From Pedobacter sp. ok626 (GTDB lineage: Bacteria; Bacteroidota; Bacteroidia; Sphingobacteriales; Sphingobacteriaceae), in assembly GCF_900100435.1 (NCBI RefSeq), contig NZ_FNEX01000018.1, positions 1 through 64,000 on the forward strand: 64,000 nucleotides of DNA. Direction: 5' to 3'. Below, piece by piece: positions 52,284 through 59,007 of the stretch; positions within the stretch are counted from its first letter, which is position 1; every line of letters begins with the position of its first letter. The position numbers and the translations under genes were made by a program. Under the pieces are notes generated by a model. The model worked only from the letters and a program-made list of their open reading frames with translations. It did no database searches and was not told where the DNA came from.

Positions 52284-53258
52284 CTATTTGTCTTTAAGTG
52301 TTTTTTCTATTTCTACTTCAAGTGTATTCTTCAATTCAAAGTCTATTGAAGCCGCAACCTTTCCTTCGCCATTTACAACTACCAAAAACGGGATGCTATC
52401 AAATCCAAAAACACTTCTCAAACCATCCTTATCAAAGCCTTTTTCGTCTCTTACCTGAGGCCATTCCATTTTTTCCTGTTCCAATGCTTTTTTCCATTTT
52501 TCATCCTCACTATCCATGGAAACAGCAAGAAAAACAACATTCTTATCTTTAAATTTATTGTACAGTTCCCTTATATGTGGAATTTCTCTCCGGCATGGCG
52601 CGCACCAGGAAGCCCAGAAATCGATTACTATTGTTTTACCTGCATACTCGCTCAAATCAGACTTACTACCGTTTACATTTAGCACTTCGAATACCGGAAC
52701 CTTTCGTCCGGGTTGTGTTTTTGCCATCATGTCTATTTTTTTCTTGAGCAATCTCCCATAATGCATTTCTTTGGCACGGTTACCTAACAATGCATAATGT
52801 TCTACCACTCTCCTATAGGGAAAATTGGCATAGAGATTTACCAGGTACCCCGAAAGCTCATTATCATTTTGCTCCTTAATAAAATTTGCAAGGTCCGTTG
52901 GCTTCAGGAGCCTCCATTTAATATACAGGTCATTAAGGGGGCTCCCTTTTAACAGATCGACGGTTAAATGATTTACATCCCCTTCAAAGGTCATATTGGT
53001 GTTCTCCAACAATACCATTACCCCAGAGCGGTTGATGTTTAAATAACATGATGTGGCATATTCCATTTCCCCTTTAATAGTGAAACGACCATTTTCAATT
53101 TCTACCGGGCCTGCAATCACCTTATTATCTTCAGATCTAGTGATCCAGGCTTTCCCATATTTTGCACCGGTAATTTCTCCCTTGATGACAAAACCGGCAT
53201 AGGCTACATTAAAAAAAGGCGCCAAAAATAGCATTAAGTAAAAGGGTCTTAAATTCAT
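52284..53258 (-). CDS. DUF4369 + TlpA thiol-disulphide oxidoreductase
   Basis: 324 residues from the ATG at 53256-53258, which precedes a proper signal peptide (FYLMLFLAPFFNVAYAG); the longer open frame reaches into hairpin C and is rejected. A compact DUF4369 domain (about 22-115) and a TlpA domain (about 183-324) follow, with C219-A-P-C222 in DFWASWCAPCRREIPH and a cis-Pro in DSIPFLVVVN. It is the first gene of the TlpA-degenerate TlpA-Prc-sigma-FecR unit, with no gap to the next gene. The leader has a CTAAACCAACC motif. Confidence 0.9.
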   Translation of the reverse strand: MNLRPFYLMLFLAPFFNVAYAGFVIKGEITGAKYGKAWITRSEDNKVIAGPVEIENGRFTIKGEMEYATSCYLNINRSGVMVLLENTNMTFEGDVNHLTVDLLKGSPLNDLYIKWRLLKPTDLANFIKEQNDNELSGYLVNLYANFPYRRVVEHYALLGNRAKEMHYGRLLKKKIDMMAKTQPGRKVPVFEVLNVNGSKSDLSEYAGKTIVIDFWASWCAPCRREIPHIRELYNKFKDKNVVFLAVSMDSEDEKWKKALEQEKMEWPQVRDEKGFDKDGLRSVFGFDSIPFLVVVNGEGKVAASIDFELKNTLEVEIEKTLKDK

Positions 53259-53284
53259 TCGTCTGGTTGGTTTAGCTGATAAAA

Positions 53285-53320
53285 TTCGCCTGATGGCGGT
53301 ATAATATTTTATAAGGCGAA
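53285..53320. repeat. Inverted repeat upstream of the Prc/sigma unit
   Basis: TTCGCCT (53285-53291) and AGGCGAA (53314-53320) are perfect 7-base arms around an AT-rich centre containing a TATAAAATATTATA-like stretch. Its position, 27-62 bases upstream of the first gene, suits an operator or leader structure. Confidence 0.4.
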
Positions 53321-53328
53321 CAGAAACG

Positions 53329-53372
53329 AAAAAAGGGTGAACAGATTTTAAAAAAAATCTATTCACCCTTTT
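53329..53372 (-). terminator. GGGTGAA hairpin, copy C: terminator after 103-residue gene
   Basis: The arms AAAAGGGTGAA / TTCACCCTTTT enclose an inner stem (AGATTTT / AAAATCT) and make a long hairpin followed on the minus strand by a T run. It lies 40 bases past the stop codon at 53413 and 70 bases before the next gene. It shares its stem with copies A and B. Confidence 0.82.
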
Positions 53373-53412
53373 AAAGGTCTTTTATAATACTTAATTATTT
53401 CTTATCAATACT

Positions 53413-53724
53413 TTAGGATTTGTCAATCACCCCAAAGGCGACTGTTTTCCATTTAATATAGCCCAGTTTTGCACATTGATCGGCTACTTCGGCTTCTACA
53501 CTACCCGGTACATCGTTTACAATCTTCCAGCGTACGCTGTATTTACTATTATATCCGATATAAATTACAATATCATCAAATAAAGGTTCAACTGTTTCCA
53601 GTCCCTTAAGGTGTATTTCTTGCAGCTCCTTAGCAAAGCGTACAAGTCTTTCGTTCATCACTTTTGCCAGCGGTGGTGCTGGCTTAACATCTGGTTCTAT
53701 AATCGCAAGTACAGTTACAGTCAT
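53413..53724 (-). CDS. Small hypothetical protein
   Basis: 103 residues, no signal peptide, mixed alpha/beta. It contains LVRFAKELQEIHLKGLETVEPLFDDIVIYIGYNSKYSVRWKIVND. I do not recognise a family. A -7 box lies 33 bases upstream of the ATG and a clear terminator follows, which supports a real monocistronic gene. It precedes the TlpA-Prc-sigma-FecR unit but is separated from it by hairpin C. Confidence 0.65.
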   Translation of the reverse strand: MTVTVLAIIEPDVKPAPPLAKVMNERLVRFAKELQEIHLKGLETVEPLFDDIVIYIGYNSKYSVRWKIVNDVPGSVEAEVADQCAKLGYIKWKTVAFGVIDKS

Positions 53725-53757
53725 CGGCTAAAATCTCAGTAATACTACTATTTTTAG

Positions 53758-53765
53758 CAAAGCTA
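53758..53765 (-). promoter_or_regulatory. Candidate -7 element for the 103-residue gene
   Basis: TAGCTTTG on the minus strand fits TAnnTTTG; the leader would be roughly 28 bases. No clear -33 partner. Confidence 0.35.
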
Positions 53766-53953
53766 ACTATTATTCCCGAATTTATTAACATTTATGATCT
53801 GAATACTGTTGTTAATGCACTCCCTGTTAACTTACTTGCCATTACATTAATTGACTATTTATCGTAACCACCTAACAAACAACACAAACCAAATCAAGCT
53901 ACATCAACCTCCACACATTATCAACAATAAGTGCAACAGCAAAAAAAATCAAT

Positions 53954-53961
53954 TAAATTTG
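53954..53961 (+). promoter_or_regulatory. -7 element immediately before the PIF1-like helicase start codon
   Basis: TAAATTTG on the plus strand fits TAnnTTTG, and only CTGA separates it from the ATG at 53966, suggesting a leaderless message. Confidence 0.42.
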
Positions 53962-53965
53962 CTGA

Positions 53966-55885
53966 ATGAGTAATGGCGGTTCTTCTAATTCAATTTTCGA
54001 CAAGGTTTTATCTTTTATCGACTACAGCAACCAGAGTATTTTTCTTACCGGAAAGGCGGGGACAGGAAAAACCACCCTGCTAAAACGGATCAAAGAAACT
54101 TCTTCGAAAAAGATGGCCGTTATCGCTCCAACCGGGGTCGCAGCAATGAACGCAAAAGGCACCACCATCAATTCCTTTTTTCAATTGCCTCCAGGTTCCT
54201 TTTTCCCGGGAGACATTAGTCTTGAAAACCTTCAATCAGGCATACTCTCTATTCAATCGATGGTTTCTGATTTGAGCTACAGCAGAGAAAAAACAAGTCT
54301 TTTTAATGAACTCGAACTCCTGATTATCGATGAGGTATCTATGGTGCGTTGCGATTTGTTAGACGTAATTGATGCGATATTGCGTACTGTTAGAAAAAAC
54401 AATGCCCCCTTTGGCGGCGTACAGTTACTCCTTATCGGCGATTTATACCAACTGCCACCAGTTACCAAAAGGGAAGATTGGACATTTTTAAGCAGAGCCT
54501 ACCCTTCTCCGTATTTTTTTGATGCACTGGTGATCCGCAGAAACCCCGTTTTACAAATAGAGCTCAGCACGGTATTTCGACAAACTGAGCCTGAATTTAT
54601 CAATATCTTAAATGACATCAGAAACAATCAGATTAACGAAAGCGGACTAGAACTATTAAACAAAAGATACAATCCTAGCCCCAATACTGCCGATGAGGTA
54701 AGCCCTATTATCATTACTTCTCACAATGCCGAAGCCAATGCCATCAATAAAGAGAAACTAGAGGAGCTTACGGGCACAGAATACACCTTTGAAGGTGAAG
54801 TAAGTGGAGAGTTTAGAGATCTTGGTTTACAAGCGGAACAAAGCTTGAAATTGAAGGAAGGCGCCCAGATCATGTTCATCAAAAACGATACTGGCGAGAA
54901 CCGTAAATTCTATAATGGAAAGATTGGAAAGGTAAAATCGCTGAACGAAGGTGAAATCTATATTTCCTTCCCAAATGAACCAGACTTTTTATTAGAAAAA
55001 ACCTCATGGCAATCTTTCGAATACAAAACAGATACGGAAGAAGCCATTGTTCAGCAACAGGTAGGTGAATTTTCTCAATACCCTATTAAACTGGCCTGGG
55101 CCGTAACCATTCATAAAAGCCAGGGTCTCACTTTTGATAGTGCAATTATTGATGCTGGGAAATCCTTTGTTGCTGGTCAGGTCTATGTCGCATTAAGTCG
55201 TGTAAGGACACTAAACGGCTTGATTTTAAAATCAAAAATCAGCACAGAAAGCTTAAGATCAAATACAGAAGTGATCAATTATATGAACCCTGCAAAGGAA
55301 GCTGAACTGGATGATATCTTAATCACTGCTCAGGAGAGTTTTATTCTGCAATTGGTCCTGGATCATTTTTCTTTTAGCCGCATTTATACCGGATTGGAGA
55401 CCATGGCATCCAACCCTGAAGTAGTCAAATCAATTCTGCCAGAATTTAAATCTTTACTTGTTCAGCTTAACAAATCAGTGAATGATCTATTGGCACTATC
55501 AGACCGTTTCCAAAATCAGGTAAAACAACTACATAAACAAAGCGGATTTAAGGATCAGGAAGCACTTCAAGCCCGAATTGAATCTGCGTTGGCTTACTTC
55601 ATTAAAGAGCTAAACTTGCAGCTCATCAATCAGCTCAATAAAAATATCAGGATTAAACCCAAAAACAAGATTCAACAGCAGCTACAGCACCTGATGCAAA
55701 AGTACAGACAGGTGATAGAAGGCAGAATTGTGCTAATGCAATATGCTTCGAACCTATTAAAGGAACCTATTAAAACCGAGGATTATACAACCTGGATCAA
55801 TAAACACAAAGTAAAAGCCAATACAAAACCGGGTTCTTCTTCCTCAGCTTCGCAGCAATCGACTGTTAACTTGCAATTATTTTAA
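53966..55885 (+). CDS. PIF1/RecD-like superfamily 1B DNA helicase
   Basis: 639 residues. Walker A is GKAGTGKTTLL (about 27-37) and motif Ia is VIAPTGVAAMNAKGTTINSFF. Walker B is LLIIDEVSMVRCD (about 112-124), motif III GVQLLLIGDLYQLPPV, and the C-terminal SF1 signature WAVTIHKSQGLTFDSAII followed by VYVALSRVRTLNGLIL (about 375-420). The last 190 residues are helical and may be a protein- or DNA-binding extension. Such helicases unwind 5' to 3' at forks, G-quadruplexes or recombination intermediates. The gene stands alone with a -7 box directly before its ATG. Confidence 0.92.
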   Translation: MSNGGSSNSIFDKVLSFIDYSNQSIFLTGKAGTGKTTLLKRIKETSSKKMAVIAPTGVAAMNAKGTTINSFFQLPPGSFFPGDISLENLQSGILSIQSMVSDLSYSREKTSLFNELELLIIDEVSMVRCDLLDVIDAILRTVRKNNAPFGGVQLLLIGDLYQLPPVTKREDWTFLSRAYPSPYFFDALVIRRNPVLQIELSTVFRQTEPEFINILNDIRNNQINESGLELLNKRYNPSPNTADEVSPIIITSHNAEANAINKEKLEELTGTEYTFEGEVSGEFRDLGLQAEQSLKLKEGAQIMFIKNDTGENRKFYNGKIGKVKSLNEGEIYISFPNEPDFLLEKTSWQSFEYKTDTEEAIVQQQVGEFSQYPIKLAWAVTIHKSQGLTFDSAIIDAGKSFVAGQVYVALSRVRTLNGLILKSKISTESLRSNTEVINYMNPAKEAELDDILITAQESFILQLVLDHFSFSRIYTGLETMASNPEVVKSILPEFKSLLVQLNKSVNDLLALSDRFQNQVKQLHKQSGFKDQEALQARIESALAYFIKELNLQLINQLNKNIRIKPKNKIQQQLQHLMQKYRQVIEGRIVLMQYASNLLKEPIKTEDYTTWINKHKVKANTKPGSSSSASQQSTVNLQLF

Positions 55886-55919
55886 ATATGCCCCTATAAC
55901 CCTTTATTACCACTGGGAT

Positions 55920-56063
55920 TCCCTCGGGAAAGGTCTTACGCAACAGGGAGTTCCAAAGGAATATAAAAGGAGTTTGAAAGGAGCGAGGGTCCTATCAGAG
56001 TCCTTTCAAACTCCTTTCGAACTCCTTTCAGACTCCTTCCAGGGTAAGACCGTTCCCGAAGGA
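55920..56063. repeat. Structured intergenic repeat built from inverted 11-bp units
   Basis: Outer arms CGGGAA-A-GGTCTTAC (55925-55939) and GTAAGACC-G-TTCCCG (56044-56058) pair over 14 of 15 positions. Inside, three 11-bp units of AAAGGAGTTTG type (55955-55987) face three units of TCCTTTCAAAC type (56001-56033). A 17-bp perfect stem (55967-55983 with 56001-56017) forms the core. It sits between convergent genes and may terminate both, or be a dispersed genomic repeat. Confidence 0.8.
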
Positions 56064-56092
56064 TTACAAAGCCTGCCCCTTATGTTGACAAT

Positions 56093-57826
56093 CTATTCGA
56101 CTTTGATCTCCAAAGTTGTGTTCATTGGATTTTCTTTATTCAAGTTTTGAACAGATATTCTGTAATTGCCCGTTACGTCGCTGGTATAAAAATCCAGCGT
56201 ACCAGGTAAAACGTTAGGCGCATAATAAATTAAACTCCTTTGATCTGGCAATCTTTTGTTAATGGCTTGTTGCGGAGAAAAAGGCGTACGTGGAAGCTGT
56301 ATTCCATTAAAAGAATGCACTGATACATAAGGTTCAAGTGGAAATCCATCCAGGTCGCCATTGTAAGTTTGTAAACTTAAAATTCCATCAACTTGAAGGT
56401 TGTTATAAAAGTAAGTATGCGCTATTACCGCACCTTTTTTAAGCTTAAATGGATCGAATTTGAAGAATTTGTTGAAGTTGAAAATTGGCACCCCATCGAG
56501 CATTATAAAAGGATCGTAATCAGAAAAACGTGGGGTGACTAAACCTTTATCCAACACATGAAGATGAAGTCCATCCTTGTGTTTTTGAACCATAATCGTA
56601 CCCACATATTCCCTAAATACTTCTTCAATAGTCGTAAACCGGTTGTAATCGTCTAGATTAAACTTTTCATCAGGCTTTCCGAAAAATTGGGTACTATCAA
56701 GAGGTGGGGCATTTAAGATGGTACTTAAGCTGTCGTTATGGTAGGCTAACTGTACCTGCAAGGCTTTATGACGTTCCCTGATGTCTGCGATTAAATCAGG
56801 GTTAAGACGTACCTCATTGGGCATTACGCTATCTGCAACTTTATGCTCATGGTATGGGCTATGGATTACTATTCTTGCGGTACTATCTTTAGGTAAGGGT
56901 TGAACGATTAAGTCCATGTTACCATTTAACACTGGGATTTCTAAATCCAAGTTCCCATCCTGATCACTTTCAATGGCATAAAGTCGAACATTTTTGCCAG
57001 GGATGGTAACCAATACGGGGATGTTAGGAAGCGGGTCTCCAGCTTTGCTCAATACTTTCCCCTTAATGAGCTGTCCGTTAATTTCCGGTGGAAATAGGTA
57101 TGCTGCAGGATTTGTGTCCATTAGCTTTCCCTTGGACATGTTTTTTTGAAGATCTGGTGTAAGCATTGTATTTGCAGCCCATTCGGAAAGTTTATCAGTT
57201 TTTATTACCGTTACCATTAAATTATTGGATATGCTATCGTTCGATTTCAAGTTTAGGGTGACTTTTTCCCGTTTATGAAAAACGGTTTTGGCTGTTTTAA
57301 CCGATAGTCCCGCAGTATATGTTTGAGCTTGAACAATAGCAATTGTGCTGATCGGGGAAGGGGCCTCCGAAATAAGGGGGAGGGGTTGAAAAGAGTTGAT
57401 CAGTACAATTTGCTTTTTAAAAAAGCAGTCTTCTCCAAAGTTTTTCATCCAATTTGTGTAGGCGCATATGGTGTAATTGCCAGTGGATAGTTCTGTGGGT
57501 AACTTTAGATAACCAGTTGCTGATCCGTTTTTCATGCCTATCTTTTCTTGAAAGACAGGTTTGTTTTGAGCGTCCAAAATTTCAACATATATTAATTTAC
57601 TTAGATCTTGGGATTCAGTGGTCACCGCCATAGTTGGAAGTAGCTGTAGCCAGATCGTTTCTCCAGCGAGGTAAACCACGCGGTCGGTTTGAATTGATAA
57701 TTGCGGCAGGTAATAATATTTAGCATGATCGCCTGGTGATTGTTGAGTATTACTCGGTTGTTCTTGAGCGTAAGTATTACCAACGATCAGCATAAACATC
57801 CAAGCTGCAAGCAGTTCCTTTTTCAT
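56093..57826 (-). CDS. Secreted MG2-like protein with TonB-plug-like C-terminus
   Basis: 577 residues with a signal peptide (ending VGNTYAQ). A macroglobulin MG2-like domain (about 43-150) has LSIQTDRVVYLAGETIWLQ and LPTELSTGNYTICAYTNWM. A carboxypeptidase-regulatory-like domain (about 245-315) has NGQLIKGKVLSKAGDPLPN. The C-terminal region (about 390-490) has a plug-like pattern, TTIEEVFREYVG and PFIMLDGVPIFNFNKF. Such proteins are common in Sphingobacteriaceae beside TonB receptors but have no established role. It is the last gene of the receptor-DUF4249 run, 25 bases after DUF4249. Confidence 0.75.
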   Translation of the reverse strand: MKKELLAAWMFMLIVGNTYAQEQPSNTQQSPGDHAKYYYLPQLSIQTDRVVYLAGETIWLQLLPTMAVTTESQDLSKLIYVEILDAQNKPVFQEKIGMKNGSATGYLKLPTELSTGNYTICAYTNWMKNFGEDCFFKKQIVLINSFQPLPLISEAPSPISTIAIVQAQTYTAGLSVKTAKTVFHKREKVTLNLKSNDSISNNLMVTVIKTDKLSEWAANTMLTPDLQKNMSKGKLMDTNPAAYLFPPEINGQLIKGKVLSKAGDPLPNIPVLVTIPGKNVRLYAIESDQDGNLDLEIPVLNGNMDLIVQPLPKDSTARIVIHSPYHEHKVADSVMPNEVRLNPDLIADIRERHKALQVQLAYHNDSLSTILNAPPLDSTQFFGKPDEKFNLDDYNRFTTIEEVFREYVGTIMVQKHKDGLHLHVLDKGLVTPRFSDYDPFIMLDGVPIFNFNKFFKFDPFKLKKGAVIAHTYFYNNLQVDGILSLQTYNGDLDGFPLEPYVSVHSFNGIQLPRTPFSPQQAINKRLPDQRSLIYYAPNVLPGTLDFYTSDVTGNYRISVQNLNKENPMNTTLEIKVE

Positions 57827-57851
57827 GGGTATAGCTATTTAAATATCTTAA

Positions 57852-59003
57852 TTAAAGTGGCCAAAAGATTGGTTTTTCATTTGTACCGCCAAGCTTGGTA
57901 CATTCGACGCAACTGCTACTTATATACCCTGACCCTTTTTTAGGGTCATTATCCTCGTAAACAATATACCCTCCTCCTGAAAATATCCATGCAAGTCCTA
58001 TTTTTGAGCGATCATATTCTGGGTCTGGGAAACCACAGGTATTTATATATCTCCAATCCATAGGCCTAGGTATGAACTGCCTTTTTATACTTTCTGTTGA
58101 TGCAGAAATAAAGCCAATTACAGGCTCCTTAGGATTGTTGATGCAAAAAATATTACCCTTTACTTCAGTGGGTAAAGGACTAAAAATCCCACCTAGCTGT
58201 TCTGTAACTTTTCTCAAATTGAAGTAATAATAATAAGCTTCTTTAGTTAAGGCATATTGTTTTAAATACACACTATAACCAACGGAAAACTCAACACTTT
58301 TGTCACGAATTATTTTTAAAGGTGCCTGAAACACTTCGTCAACTGCAAGCTGTTCTGTACTGGCAATTAAGATGCTTGTATTTATGTCTTTTTGCCAACA
58401 ACGCCACATTTTATCCTGGAAGGGGAAATCAGTAGGAACTAAGGTTGAAGTGGCGGGATCAAATTTCACCAATGCCAAGAATTGGGAATGGTATTCATAA
58501 GTACCATCATACAGCCAACGGTAATACCTTGTATTATTGGTTGCATCATGTGTATTTACGTATATCTGTGCGTCTTTATTTTTAATGTAGTAATCAATAC
58601 GGTCAATTGCAGGAGAAATTTTCACCGGGACAAATGCAGAAGCATATTGCGATTGATTTTTTGTACTGATTTTTAACCTGCAATTGCCACCTGCTGGCAC
58701 CACAATATCTTTTCCATAATAATTACCGGGTTTATCTTCTACAAAAGCAAAGCTTGTCCCATTTTCTACTTCCACACTCACTAATGCGCCAGTTTCCACG
58801 ATGAGTTTTTCATCTGTATCAAGAGGGAGCGTGCGCGAAAGCGTAATATGTGTTGTATTACCCAAACCCGGTACAATAGTGCCGTCGACCACCAAGTAAT
58901 TTACGTTGCCACTTTCTATTTTAGGTGTGAATTTATCTTTACACTGGCAGAAAAATAAGCTACAAAGTACTGCTGATATAATATAGTATAGATTCTTTTG
59001 CAT
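57852..59003 (-). CDS. DUF4249 lipoprotein
   Basis: 383 residues from the ATG at 59001-59003, which precedes a lipoprotein signal (AVLCSLFFCQC, Cys about 22); the longer frame overlaps the receptor gene and is rejected. The DUF4249 pattern is clear: NYLVVDGTIVPGLGNTTHITLSRT followed by an Ig-like fold. Near the C-terminus are GGYIVYEDN and CVEC motifs. The family is found beside TonB-dependent receptors and is probably an outer-membrane partner. It starts 4 bases after the receptor stop codon. Confidence 0.9.
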   Translation of the reverse strand: MQKNLYYIISAVLCSLFFCQCKDKFTPKIESGNVNYLVVDGTIVPGLGNTTHITLSRTLPLDTDEKLIVETGALVSVEVENGTSFAFVEDKPGNYYGKDIVVPAGGNCRLKISTKNQSQYASAFVPVKISPAIDRIDYYIKNKDAQIYVNTHDATNNTRYYRWLYDGTYEYHSQFLALVKFDPATSTLVPTDFPFQDKMWRCWQKDINTSILIASTEQLAVDEVFQAPLKIIRDKSVEFSVGYSVYLKQYALTKEAYYYYFNLRKVTEQLGGIFSPLPTEVKGNIFCINNPKEPVIGFISASTESIKRQFIPRPMDWRYINTCGFPDPEYDRSKIGLAWIFSGGGYIVYEDNDPKKGSGYISSSCVECTKLGGTNEKPIFWPL

Positions 59004-59007
59004 GGAT

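Noticed and set aside
53259..53366. 36-codon upstream extension of the first TlpA gene of the large locus
   Set aside because: It would place coding sequence inside hairpin C and hide the signal peptide, which starts properly at the ATG at 53258.
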